In this document: piece after piece, positions 36,845 to 44,763 of the stretch
Numbering within the stretch: the stretch's first letter is position 1
Layout of the letters: each line of letters opens with the position of its first letter
Assembly: GCA_002163135.1 (NCBI GenBank)
Contig: MAAN01000036.1
Coordinates: 1 to 64,000, forward strand
Origin: Alphaproteobacteria bacterium 46_93_T64
GTDB taxonomy: Bacteria > Pseudomonadota > Alphaproteobacteria > Sneathiellales > Sneathiellaceae
Length of the DNA: 64,000 bases
Direction: 5' to 3'
Program-made: the position numbers and the translations under genes
Notes under the pieces: generated by a model
Databases searched by the model: none
The model's input: only the letters and a program-made list of their open reading frames with translations
Told to the model about the DNA's origin: nothing

Positions 36845-37217
36845 AATGTCTTTAGTCCTTTCAAATGACATTCGCGAAAAGTTGCGAATGTCTTAATTTT
36901 AGTCAAAGCAAACATCTAACTGCCAATGGGCCGAGCAAAAATAAGGCTTCCTGAAAAGGCAGTTTAGAGTGTTAAAAATGTTTGCTGCAAAAATGAGGCA
37001 ATAGCCTCATCACCACTCAATGTGATATCTGAATTGATATCTGAGCGCCCGATACAAAGGTATCAGCGAGGCGCAACATAATCATTACCTAAACGACATG
37101 CAAGCACGAAGTTAAAATCTTTTCGATCAAGGGCAGTTCAAGCAATATTTTATTTCTCTAAACCTCAAACAATGCCATGTTGTTGACCAAAGCGGAAACA
37201 ACACGCGAGTAACAATA
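36845..37217. other. gene-free region with several inverted and direct repeats
   Basis: A 373-base intergenic stretch between the DJ-1-like gene (minus) and the desaturase (plus). It holds a 7-base hairpin ATGAGGC-AATA-GCCTCAT (36993-37010) that has five T after it on the minus strand. It also has a distant GCAAACAT / ATGTTTGC pair (around 36908 and 36979), GATAC-aaag-GTATC near 37052, and a TGATATCTGA direct repeat at 37023 and 37035. No ORF here looks real. It may be a long structured leader or hold a small RNA. Confidence 0.4.
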
Positions 37218-38219
37218 ATGAACGAACGCGCAATAAAAACAGGGAACGAGTTTAGAAATGACAGCCGAAAAGTCAGACCTCTGCCCGCTGACATTGTTAA
37301 AGAACTAACAAAGCTCAACCCTGTTAAATCTACGTTTGCGATCGCAGAAACAGTTGGCGTTATTAGTCTATGCGTTGCGTTCAGTCTGTATTTCTGGAAT
37401 TTGTGGGTTATTATTCCCTCTATTCTGTTAATAGCAACTCGCCAGCAAGCCTGTTTTGTGCTGGCACATGACGCTGCCCACTATCGTTTATTTGAGAATC
37501 GTTGGCTCAACGATTTGATCGGACGTTGCGTGGCTTCCCCTGTAGGGATCTCAATGTGCAGTTATCGCGTCCTTCATCGCTTACACCACAATCATTTATA
37601 CGAAAAGCAAGATCCCGATATTCCGTTGCATGGTGGTTACCCTCGCGGCACGACATATTTGATTAAAAAGCTTCTGAAGGATTTGACAGGTGGAACTGCC
37701 GTGAAAACCTTTGCGTATTTTTTTGGCAAACAGTCAGTGGACACGCAACATGCGGATGGAACAAAACAATCTCACAATCCTTTGGACGACACATCGCCTG
37801 CGTTGAAGTTAGCGGCTGATAAAGACCGTTGGACAATTGTTGTCTTTCATATCGCTGCCCCTGTATGCGCATACTATTCAGGGTTTCTTCTAGAGTATCT
37901 GGTTCTGTGGATCCTCCCGCTCCTCACCTTTCTTCAACCCATATTGAGATTTCGGGCAATTTGTGAGCATGGCGGCGTCACGTCTACAAACAGCCCACTT
38001 AAAGCGTCGCGTACCAATCTTGGGCCTGCATGGATCCGATTTCTGCTATTTCCACACAACGTCAATTATCATATTGAGCATCACCTTTATCCGTCTATTC
38101 CTCATTACAATCTTCCTCGTTGCCATTATGAACTGAATAAAGTTGGTGCATTGGCTGATGCTGAAGTTCGTGACATCCGCGCAACAACTCGTCTGGTTGC
38201 AGGACTGGATCTGGCTTAA
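37218..38219 (+). CDS. membrane fatty acid desaturase family protein
   Basis: A 333-residue integral membrane di-iron protein. The three histidine boxes are H-D-A-A-H, H-R-L-H-H and H-I-E-H-H, the last followed by L-Y-P-S-I-P-H-Y. Two pairs of membrane segments separate them. This is the FA_desaturase plan, with relatives acting on fatty acyl, sphingolipid or carotenoid substrates. It stands alone between the two flagellar groups. The ATG at 37218 has no strong ribosome site, so a slightly later start is possible. Confidence 0.88.
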   Translation: MNERAIKTGNEFRNDSRKVRPLPADIVKELTKLNPVKSTFAIAETVGVISLCVAFSLYFWNLWVIIPSILLIATRQQACFVLAHDAAHYRLFENRWLNDLIGRCVASPVGISMCSYRVLHRLHHNHLYEKQDPDIPLHGGYPRGTTYLIKKLLKDLTGGTAVKTFAYFFGKQSVDTQHADGTKQSHNPLDDTSPALKLAADKDRWTIVVFHIAAPVCAYYSGFLLEYLVLWILPLLTFLQPILRFRAICEHGGVTSTNSPLKASRTNLGPAWIRFLLFPHNVNYHIEHHLYPSIPHYNLPRCHYELNKVGALADAEVRDIRATTRLVAGLDLA

Positions 38220-38317
38220 GTCTGGTTAAGGTTAATTTTGCAGACTATTCTATTTGCCGAAGAGCAACATATTATGTTCTAACTGTCGCGTAAATTGTTG
38301 AGGATGTCAGATACGGA

Positions 38318-38650
38318 ATGGCCGATAACGACCGAGCAGGCAAAGATAAAAGCCCTATCGCTGTTGCCTTGTCGCATGACAGGGGAACTACCAATGCGCC
38401 TGTGGTAACTGCATCTGGGCGCGGGGCAGTTGCGGAACAAATACTCGAGATAGCGTTTGCCAATGATGTTAAAGTTCGTGAAGACTCTGATTTGGCACAA
38501 ATTCTGTCTCAAGTAGATGTGGATAGTCCTATACCGCTTGAGGCTTTCGCAGCAGTTTCAGAAATTCTGTCTTATCTGTATCGTGCTCAAAATGAAGACG
38601 AGACACCACCGAAGTTTGAAGTAACAGGATTACCCGATGACAATGAATGA
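38318..38650 (+). CDS. FlhB C-terminal-domain-like protein (FhlB)
   Basis: A 110-residue soluble homologue of the FlhB cytoplasmic tail, with no membrane part. It has S-P-I-A-V-A-L-S-H-D and D-V-D-S-P-I-P-L-E-A-F-A-A-V-S-E-I-L-S-Y-L-Y-R, which parallel the region after NPTH in FlhB. The N-P-T-H site itself is absent, and A-S-G-R-G-A-V-A replaces the loop. Such proteins are encoded with fliO/fliP in alphaproteobacteria and can replace the cleaved FlhB tail in export. It overlaps the next gene by 14 bases. Confidence 0.82.
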   Translation: MADNDRAGKDKSPIAVALSHDRGTTNAPVVTASGRGAVAEQILEIAFANDVKVREDSDLAQILSQVDVDSPIPLEAFAAVSEILSYLYRAQNEDETPPKFEVTGLPDDNE

Positions 38651-38915
38651 GCAGATACTGGCCGATATTCAGTCTATGAAATCTGAATTAAAAACCAGCC
38701 TTGCCAATGCAGAGCACGGGACTGCTGTCGATATTTCCAAAATTCCGGATAGGCTGTCACAACTTCACGGAAAAGTAGCCGAACTTGAAATCTCCGAACG
38801 GGGAAGCCTAGTCGAAGGTTTCGAGGAATTGTTGGCTTTATTGGATGATCTTTCCAAGGAAATTCAAAAAAATTACGAAGACGTCTCGCTACACATTAAA
38901 ATGCTGGATGGATAA
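38637..38915 (+). CDS. small acidic helical protein in flagellar operon
   Basis: A 92-residue acidic protein of unknown function, almost wholly helical (D-R-L-S-Q-L-H-G-K-V-A-E-L-E and L-L-D-D-L-S-K-E-I-Q-K-N-Y). Size and character recall flagellar export chaperones such as FliT or FlgN, but I cannot assign it. An ATG two codons later is equally good. It lies between the FlhB-tail-like gene and fliO and is translationally coupled to the former. Confidence 0.72.
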   Translation: MTMNEQILADIQSMKSELKTSLANAEHGTAVDISKIPDRLSQLHGKVAELEISERGSLVEGFEELLALLDDLSKEIQKNYEDVSLHIKMLDG

Positions 38916-38955
38916 AAACCGGCAAATCAGTTAAATCTGAATATAGATTTTCAAA

Positions 38956-38976
38956 ATTCTAACAACCGGTTAGAAT
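38956..38976. repeat. inverted repeat upstream of fliO
   Basis: An 8-base inverted repeat ATTCTAAC-AACCG-GTTAGAAT lies in the 100-base gap before fliO. It could be a regulator site or a leader hairpin. No T-run follows, so it is probably not a terminator. Confidence 0.4.
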
Positions 38977-39015
38977 GGATCAAGGAAAACTCACAAAGCG
39001 AAAATAACAGGGCAT

Positions 39016-39411
39016 ATGGACTTTCTACTTTATTCGAAATATTTGGTTGTCCTGATTTTTGTCCTTGGACTAATCGGTCTTATAACTGTCGTGATACGTA
39101 AATTCGGTTTTGTGCCGAGTGTCGAAAAAACTCTAAACAAGAAGAAACGCCTCGCAATAAGTCAGATGATTGGGCTTGATGCAAAAAGACGCTTGGTTCT
39201 AATTCGGCGTGACGACCGTGAACATTTACTGTTGTTGGGTCCTGATGGAGATCTCGTCATTGAGCGCGACATTCCCATGCAAAATCTTTCTAACACAGAA
39301 CCTGTTGAAGAAGGCGAACCAGATATGGATCAGACTTCTATTACAGATGAGACAGAACCGCGCCTTCCGACCCTTTCTCCGATTTCTCATCGTAAAGAGG
39401 ACGCACAATGA
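39016..39411 (+). CDS. fliO: FliO-like flagellar export protein
   Basis: A 131-residue protein with one N-terminal membrane segment (about 7-27). A short cytoplasmic domain follows, with A-K-R-R-L-V-L-I-R-R-D-D-R-E-H-L-L-L-L-G-P, the usual FliO beta motif. FliO helps assemble the FliP ring. The Glu-rich C-terminus is not conserved. It overlaps fliP by four bases (ATGA). Confidence 0.85.
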   Translation: MDFLLYSKYLVVLIFVLGLIGLITVVIRKFGFVPSVEKTLNKKKRLAISQMIGLDAKRRLVLIRRDDREHLLLLGPDGDLVIERDIPMQNLSNTEPVEEGEPDMDQTSITDETEPRLPTLSPISHRKEDAQ

Positions 39412-40205
39412 CTTTCGCTGCAAAAACGTACCTAAAGAGACTACGTGCGTCTCATTTGATGATGGCATTAACATTTGTTCTGGGTGGAATTGCTTTCTTC
39501 ATGCCGGTCGAAGTCGCTGCGCAATCGCTTAACCTTGATCTTGGTGATGCCGCCGGTCCACTGACAGGTCGCATCGTTCAAATTATTGTTCTAATGACAA
39601 TTTTAAGTTTAGCACCTGCTATTCTGATCGTTACGACATCTTTTACACGGCTAATTGTTGTCTTGTCATTGCTAAGAAGTGCCCTCGGTGTTCAAACGAC
39701 ACCGCCAAACGTAGTGATTATCTCTCTAGCTCTCTTCTTAACAAGCTTCATTATGGCGCCCACTTTTGAAGCAGCTTATGACAATGGTATTCTACCGCTA
39801 ATCAACGAAGAAATTGACGAAGCCACAGCATTTGAACGGACAGCCCTACCGTTTCAAACTTTTATGCTTAAACATGCGCGTGAGAAAGACGTCGCTCTAT
39901 TCATGGATCTAAGCGCAACGGAACAAATAGAAACTCCGGAAGATGTCCCGCTCAAAGTATTGATCCCGGCTTTTATGATAAGTGAGTTAAAACGCGCGTT
40001 CGAGATCGGATTTTTGCTTTTTATACCGTTCTTAGTTATTGATATGGTCGTTGCATCCATCCTCATGTCCATGGGTATGATGATGTTGCCCCCTGTGATG
40101 ATTGCCCTACCCTTCAAGCTCATTTTCTTTGTGTTGGTTGATGGTTGGAACCTTGTTGCCCGCAGTCTTGTTGAAAGCTTTGTGAGCGGCCCGCCCCCTT
40201 CATGA
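39408..40205 (+). CDS. fliP: flagellar export protein FliP
   Basis: A 265-residue membrane protein with a cleavable signal-like N-terminus (hydrophobic stretch ending V-A-A-Q-S). The signatures are V-L-M-T-I-L-S-L-A-P-A-I-L-I-V-T-T-S-F-T-R, L-R-S-A-L-G-V-Q-T-T-P-P-N and P-A-F-M-I-S-E-L-K-R-A-F. It forms the export channel with FliQ and FliR. Its stop overlaps the start of the EndoU-like gene by four bases, an unusual partner for fliP. Confidence 0.96.
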   Translation: MTFAAKTYLKRLRASHLMMALTFVLGGIAFFMPVEVAAQSLNLDLGDAAGPLTGRIVQIIVLMTILSLAPAILIVTTSFTRLIVVLSLLRSALGVQTTPPNVVIISLALFLTSFIMAPTFEAAYDNGILPLINEEIDEATAFERTALPFQTFMLKHAREKDVALFMDLSATEQIETPEDVPLKVLIPAFMISELKRAFEIGFLLFIPFLVIDMVVASILMSMGMMMLPPVMIALPFKLIFFVLVDGWNLVARSLVESFVSGPPPS

Positions 40206-40696
40206 AGGCGTTTGCCAGTGTTTTCTTTGCATTCCTCTTTCTTCTATACGCAGATTTCGCTGTAGCCAAGCAACCAGTTCAGTGGTCGAACACGTCTCCT
40301 TCAATTAGCCTCATTCATATTTTCCAAGGTCAGATAAATAGAAGCGGAAAACCCACAGGGTTTCATCATATTGACATCCTTCGTACGCCCCCGCCGAAAG
40401 CAACACGCTTACAGAAAATATTATCCACCCCAAACAAAACTGGCGTCTACACTGCCATAATCGAAATCTGGGACGCGAAAACGCGACAATGGAAAACAAA
40501 ATTCTCCAGCATGTTTCCAAATCGCTTTAGCAAGGAAAAGGTCATTCAGACCATCCTGTATGCATTTAAAAACAACAAATTGAAAAATGGCCGTAAATGG
40601 CGGGGCCGGTCTGGTAACGGTTTTGAAATCGAAGGATATCTCTTAAAAGACGGTCGAATAATCACGGCCTATCCCATCTATAAAGTTGGTGAATAG
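40202..40696 (+). CDS. secreted bacterial EndoU-type RNase (probable toxin)
   Basis: A 164-residue protein with a Sec signal peptide (hydrophobic run, cleavage after A-V-A at about 22). The body is a single EndoU-like domain: I-H-I-F-Q-G-Q-I-N-R-S-G-K-P-T-G-F-H-H (His39 and His55/56 as candidate catalytic pair), then M-F-P-N-R-F-S and S-G-N-G-F-E-I-E-G-Y-L and T-A-Y-P-I-Y. This matches bacterial EndoU toxins such as CdiA C-termini, which cut RNA. Here it is a stand-alone exported protein, coupled to fliP by an ATGA overlap and followed two bases later by a small acidic gene. I infer a toxin-immunity pair. Confidence 0.78.
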   Translation: MKAFASVFFAFLFLLYADFAVAKQPVQWSNTSPSISLIHIFQGQINRSGKPTGFHHIDILRTPPPKATRLQKILSTPNKTGVYTAIIEIWDAKTRQWKTKFSSMFPNRFSKEKVIQTILYAFKNNKLKNGRKWRGRSGNGFEIEGYLLKDGRIITAYPIYKVGE

Positions 40697-40698
40697 AT

Positions 40699-41013
40699 AT
40701 GCTCTGTGAAATTGAAAGAGATCCAGATAGCGGCGAGATTACATTCGATTGTGACGAAGAGGGCAGAACACTACAGAGTTTCCTTGAGACCGATCTGCAA
40801 GAGGATCTTACACATACAGAATATCTTCTCATTCTATGCCGGTCAGAGAATAATTTGGACGTCGAGAGTACTGGAAACTCTTATTCCCTTCTCTTAAATA
40901 GAAATAATTTCAAAATTGAAAACCTATATGACAGTAGAGAAGTTATTGAAGGTAGACGTTCCTATTTATTGGAAATTCTAGAAAACTGGAAAGCATTGTT
41001 AAGCAACATATAA
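40699..41013 (+). CDS. probable immunity protein for the EndoU-type nuclease
   Basis: A 104-residue, strongly acidic protein (roughly 24 Asp/Glu against 10 Lys/Arg) without signal peptide or membrane segment. No family is recognised by eye. The gene begins two bases after the EndoU stop, the usual place for an immunity gene. An acidic cytoplasmic partner fits a basic RNase (the EndoU domain is Lys/Arg-rich). The assignment rests on position and charge only. Confidence 0.6.
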   Translation: MLCEIERDPDSGEITFDCDEEGRTLQSFLETDLQEDLTHTEYLLILCRSENNLDVESTGNSYSLLLNRNNFKIENLYDSREVIEGRRSYLLEILENWKALLSNI

Positions 41014-41087
41014 ACAAATAAGGCAGCTATGTTGACATATTTCCTATTTTAGGTCACTATTGCTGACATATTGTGAAAGGTATCCCC

Positions 41088-41681
41088 ATGTCAGTCGCCC
41101 TCGCCGCTCTGTTGCCCTATTCGTTCATAAGTGCTGTAACCCCTGGTCCAAATAACATTATGTTGGCAGCCTCAGGTGTGAATTTTGGATTTCGCAGAAC
41201 CATACCGCATTTTTCAGGCGTCTATTTTGGTTTCCTGTTTATGCTAACCATCGCTTGTTTTGGTCTGGGTGAAATTTTCACGACATTCCCGATATTGCAG
41301 CCAATCCTTAAATATGCAGGAAGCGCATATTTGCTGTATCTGGCGTATCGGATCAGTCAATCATCGACAATCTCTGATGCAAACGTTCCAAAGCCTCTCA
41401 ATTTCTTTCAAGCTGCCTTGTTTCAATACATTAATCCAAAAGCCTGGATCGTAGCTGGAACAATCCCCGTTGCCTTTACACAAGGAACTGGCATCACGAA
41501 TGAAGATATTATGTATTTGGTGGGCGGGCATGCGTTCGTGAGTTTTCCAGCTGTTATGGCTTGGGTAATTGGCGGAACACAAGTTCGGCGCCTCTTATCC
41601 ACGCCAAGATCTTTACGGAGATTCAACATTACCATGGGCCTGTTACTTGCCGGTACAGTTGTTCTTATTTTGACAAGCTAA
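41088..41681 (+). CDS. LysE/RhtB family amino acid exporter
   Basis: A 197-residue inner-membrane translocator with about six membrane segments. The N-terminal F-I-S-A-V-T-P-G-P-N-N-I-M block is the LysE/RhtB signature. It exports amino acids or related small molecules. The ATG at 41088 has an AAGG site ten bases before; a GTG five codons earlier is less likely. It stands alone after the EndoU/immunity pair. Confidence 0.9.
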   Translation: MSVALAALLPYSFISAVTPGPNNIMLAASGVNFGFRRTIPHFSGVYFGFLFMLTIACFGLGEIFTTFPILQPILKYAGSAYLLYLAYRISQSSTISDANVPKPLNFFQAALFQYINPKAWIVAGTIPVAFTQGTGITNEDIMYLVGGHAFVSFPAVMAWVIGGTQVRRLLSTPRSLRRFNITMGLLLAGTVVLILTS

Positions 41682-41794
41682 CAGCCTATAACAGATTTTA
41701 ACGCTAAGTTAACGTTTCGCTCTTATAAAGTGTATATTGAAAATCGTATTTTCGTATAAAGTTTGTTTAAAATTTTATGTAGTAGGAGTTTTAC

Positions 41795-42187
41795 ATGTCA
41801 TCGGTTATTGGATCGGCACTTGCTGGAATGAACGCCGCGACGCGACGTGTCTCGGCTGGTGCAAGCAATATCGCGAACATGCAAACCGTTGGCACGCCAG
41901 GTGCAACCGGCAGTGATGCCGCTTATAAACCTGTCGATGTCGTAAATATTTCGGGGCCGCAAGGCGGGCCTGAAGCCAAAGTAATAGAGAGAGACCCTGC
42001 AACGGCCCTCTCCTACCAGCCGTCACATCCTTTGGCGTCAGATGACGGCTTTGTTGATAGCCCGAATGTGGATTTAGCTACTGAACTGGTCAATAACAAA
42101 ATCGCACAACGGACATACGAAGCTAACCTCAAGTCAATCATCGCTTGGGATGAAATGCAGGCAACCCTGCTGGATATTAAATCCTGA
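41795..42187 (+). CDS. FlgC-like flagellar rod/hook family protein
   Basis: A 130-residue protein with the ends of the rod family. The N-terminus has A-L-A-G-M-N-A-A-T-R-R-V-S-A-G-A-S-N-I-A-N. The C-terminus has D-S-P-N-V-D-L-A-T-E-L-V-N-N-K-I-A-Q-R-T-Y-E-A-N-L. The middle differs from the FlgC at 35282, so it is a paralogue, not a copy. It is monocistronic, with GTAGGAG before the start. It may be a specialised rod or hook-associated part. Confidence 0.82.
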   Translation: MSSVIGSALAGMNAATRRVSAGASNIANMQTVGTPGATGSDAAYKPVDVVNISGPQGGPEAKVIERDPATALSYQPSHPLASDDGFVDSPNVDLATELVNNKIAQRTYEANLKSIIAWDEMQATLLDIKS

Positions 42188-42221
42188 TCCCAAGCAACAA
42201 TTAATTTAAACTAAGTCTTTA

Positions 42222-43187
42222 TTACGCGGCGAGAACACGTGCTTTTGCAGCATTGTATTCCTTAATTAGTCGCTCAACCAATTCACCAGAAGTTGGCACT
42301 TCCTTAACAGCGCTGATACCTTGACCGCAACCCCAGATATCTTTCCAAGCTTTGGCGTCAGTATTTCCGCCTGAACCGAAATTCATTGCACTAGGCTCAC
42401 TTACCGGAAGGTTGTCTGGATCCATTCCCGCAGCAGCGATAGACGGCTTCAAATAGTTTCCGTGAATACCTGTAAACAGGTTCGTGTAAACGATGTCATC
42501 AGCGTTGCAATCAACAATACCTTGCTTATAACCTTCGCTAGCGTTTGCTTCTTTAGTTGCGATGAATGCAGAGCCGACATAGGCCAAATCCGCGCCCATT
42601 GCCTGTGCCGCCAAAACAGCGTCGCCGGTAGCAATCGAACCGCCGAGCAACACCAAGCCGTCAAACCATTCGCGAATTTCCTGAATAAGAGCGATCGGGT
42701 TCAAGACGCCCGCATGGCCGCCTGCACCAGTTGCGACTGCGATCACGCCGTCGGCACCTTTTTCAATGGCTTTTTTGGCAAAACGATTATTGATCACGTC
42801 ATGGATTACAATGCCGCCAGCTGCATGCATGGCATCATTCACAGCTTCAACGGCGCCAAGTGATGTGATTGTGATCGGAACTTTATATTTTGCACAAAGT
42901 TCAACATCCTGCATTAAGCGGTTGTTGGATTTGTGGACGATTTGGTTCACCGCAAAAGGAGCTGCAGGCTTATCCGGGTTTGCCTGATTATAAGCGTCGA
43001 GCTCTTCAGTGATACGGATCAACCATTCTTCCAATACTTCAATCGGGCGCGCATTTAGCGCTGGAAATGATCCAACCACACCGGCTTTACACTGAGCAAT
43101 AACCAGATCAGGGTTTGAGATAATAAAAAGCGGTGATCCGATAACTGGAATTGACAGCCGGTTCTGTAATAAAGGGGGCAAAGACAC
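42222..43187 (-). CDS. nitronate monooxygenase / 2-nitropropane dioxygenase family protein
   Basis: A 321-residue FMN TIM-barrel protein. It has P-V-I-G-S-P-L-F-I-I-S-N-P, G-A-D-G-V-I-A-V-A-T-G-A-G-G-H-A-G (the family HAG segment) and V-L-L-G-G-S-I-A-T-G-D-A-V-L-A-A-Q-A-M-G-A-D. It oxidises nitronates or acts as an FMN-dependent oxidoreductase on a related substrate. It starts with GTG at 43187, preceded by GAGGAGA. It diverges from a TetR gene, and both probably respond to the operators at 43258-43297. Confidence 0.9.
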   Translation of the reverse strand: MSLPPLLQNRLSIPVIGSPLFIISNPDLVIAQCKAGVVGSFPALNARPIEVLEEWLIRITEELDAYNQANPDKPAAPFAVNQIVHKSNNRLMQDVELCAKYKVPITITSLGAVEAVNDAMHAAGGIVIHDVINNRFAKKAIEKGADGVIAVATGAGGHAGVLNPIALIQEIREWFDGLVLLGGSIATGDAVLAAQAMGADLAYVGSAFIATKEANASEGYKQGIVDCNADDIVYTNLFTGIHGNYLKPSIAAAGMDPDNLPVSEPSAMNFGSGGNTDAKAWKDIWGCGQGISAVKEVPTSGELVERLIKEYNAAKARVLAA

Positions 43188-43256
43188 TTATGTTCTCCTC
43201 AATTTTCTAGTTGTTTGTTCATCGAAGCGTAACGCTCCAACAAAACACTTCCTAAA

Positions 43257-43297
43257 TGGACATATGTCCGTATAATGCATAAATGGACAAATGTCCA
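43257..43297. promoter_or_regulatory. pair of TetR-type operators, TGGACA-WW-TGTCCR
   Basis: Two near-identical palindromes lie between the divergent nitronate monooxygenase and TetR genes: TGGACATATGTCCG at 43257-43270 and TGGACAAATGTCCA at 43284-43297. Their centres are 27 bases apart. They look like a tandem operator for the TetR protein encoded just downstream. The second copy would lie within an upstream-extended TetR frame, which supports the later start. Confidence 0.72.
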
Positions 43298-43328
43298 CAT
43301 ATTCCTCCCCATGGGAAAAGGTGTTTGT

Positions 43329-43931
43329 ATGACCAGAAGTGATGCACTTTTAAACCGGCAACAAATTATGGACGCGTTTCATAACGCCACTCGGCACGAA
43401 GTTGACAGGCTGCCGACCATGTCAGATATAGTGAAGCTTTCTGGTGTTGGTCGCGGGACAGTATATCGGCACTTCCCTGATATGGGATCCCTTGCCTTTT
43501 CCTTTATGACCAAGGGCTACGAAGCGTTGTTTGCCAAAAGCCGCGAAATGTTACGTAGTGCCACGACACCGGCACAATCTCGGGCCGTTCTTGAGGACCA
43601 CCTTTACCGTTATCGTGCCTTCACTAAAGAAAATCTGGCCATTCTCACCACTTCAGAAGTCATTACTTCAGACGGATGTAATCTCGCACACACAAGTCAG
43701 CGGCAAGCAGTAAGACGCGCTCTTCGGGATATGTCCGGTATTGGAAAAACCTCTCCGGACCTTCTGGAAACTGCTGTGGATTTGATCTCGCGTTCTGCCG
43801 ATCCAGCCCACTTAAAATCGGTTGGCCTGACCCAAGACACCGATGATCCAATGGCGAATACTGCCATAAAACTCGCGTTGGAGATCGCAGATGCAGTTGT
43901 ACTACAACTAAAGTCCTCGAAGGATGAATGA
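43329..43931 (+). CDS. TetR family transcriptional regulator
   Basis: A 200-residue regulator. The N-terminal helix-turn-helix reads T-M-S-D-I-V-K-L-S-G-V-G-R-G-T-V-Y-R-H-F-P-D, a clear TetR pattern. The C-terminal ligand domain is not assignable. The ATG at 43329 follows AAAAGG; earlier in-frame starts run through the operator region. It likely represses the divergent nitronate monooxygenase gene and perhaps the SDR-HCCA isomerase-VOC genes that follow. Confidence 0.88.
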   Translation: MTRSDALLNRQQIMDAFHNATRHEVDRLPTMSDIVKLSGVGRGTVYRHFPDMGSLAFSFMTKGYEALFAKSREMLRSATTPAQSRAVLEDHLYRYRAFTKENLAILTTSEVITSDGCNLAHTSQRQAVRRALRDMSGIGKTSPDLLETAVDLISRSADPAHLKSVGLTQDTDDPMANTAIKLALEIADAVVLQLKSSKDE

Positions 43932-43993
43932 AACCTACGCAATATTGATATTTGAGAACATAACTTCTACACTCAAAAAAAAAGGCGATCAAA

Positions 43994-44722
43994 ATGTCTA
44001 AAAAGAAAGTAGCAATGGTTATTGGCGCAGGTGATGCCACCGGCGGCGCTATCGCAAAACGCTTTGCGAAAGAAGGCTTTATGGTTGCCTGCGTTCGGCG
44101 AAACGCCGAAAAACTCACCCCTCTCATTGAAGAGATTGAGGCCGCTGGCGGCACCGCAATTCCATTTGGATGTGACGCCCGTAAAGAAGATCAGGTCGTC
44201 GATCTTGTCGAAAAAATCGAAATTGAAATCGGCCCGATTGAAGTTTTAGTCTTCAATATTGGCGCCAACGTGCCTTCGAGCATTTTTGACGAAACTGCCC
44301 GCAAATATTTCAAAATTTGGGAAATGGGCTGTTTTTCAGCGTTCCTTTGCGGCCGAGAAGTTGCTCTCCGGATGCGGGATCGTGGCCGCGGGACCATCCT
44401 ATACACCGGCGCCACTGCAAGCATGCGTGGCGCTGCCAATTTTGCCGCTTTTTCTGGATCAAAACATGGCCTGCGCGCCCTTGCACAATCCATGAGCCGC
44501 GAGCTAGGCCCGCTCGGCATTCATGTGGGACATGTGGTTGTGGACGGCGCAATTGATACCGACTTCATCAAAACCAACTTCCCAGAGCGATATGCCCTGA
44601 AAGATCAGGATGGCATATTAAACCCCGATCATATTGCAGACAATTACTGGCATTTACATAACCAGCCGAGAGATGCATGGACGTTTGAAATTGATCTTCG
44701 CCCATGGTCAGAAAAATGGTAG
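43994..44722 (+). CDS. SDR family protein with Phe in place of catalytic Tyr
   Basis: A 242-residue Rossmann-fold SDR. The cofactor loop is G-A-G-D-A-T-G-G, and F-N-I-G-A-N stands where N-N-A-G is usual. The active-site segment reads F-A-A-F-S-G-S-K-H-G-L-R-A-L-A-Q-S-M, so Phe replaces the Tyr of Y-x-x-x-K while Lys is kept. Relatives with this Phe exist, so it is probably a subfamily trait with altered or lost redox chemistry. It overlaps no gene; the HCCA-isomerase-like gene starts 41 bases after its stop. Confidence 0.82.
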   Translation: MSKKKVAMVIGAGDATGGAIAKRFAKEGFMVACVRRNAEKLTPLIEEIEAAGGTAIPFGCDARKEDQVVDLVEKIEIEIGPIEVLVFNIGANVPSSIFDETARKYFKIWEMGCFSAFLCGREVALRMRDRGRGTILYTGATASMRGAANFAAFSGSKHGLRALAQSMSRELGPLGIHVGHVVVDGAIDTDFIKTNFPERYALKDQDGILNPDHIADNYWHLHNQPRDAWTFEIDLRPWSEKW

Positions 44723-44763
44723 CTTTTGATAAAATCAATAACAAAGAGAACAGTGAGAATAAA

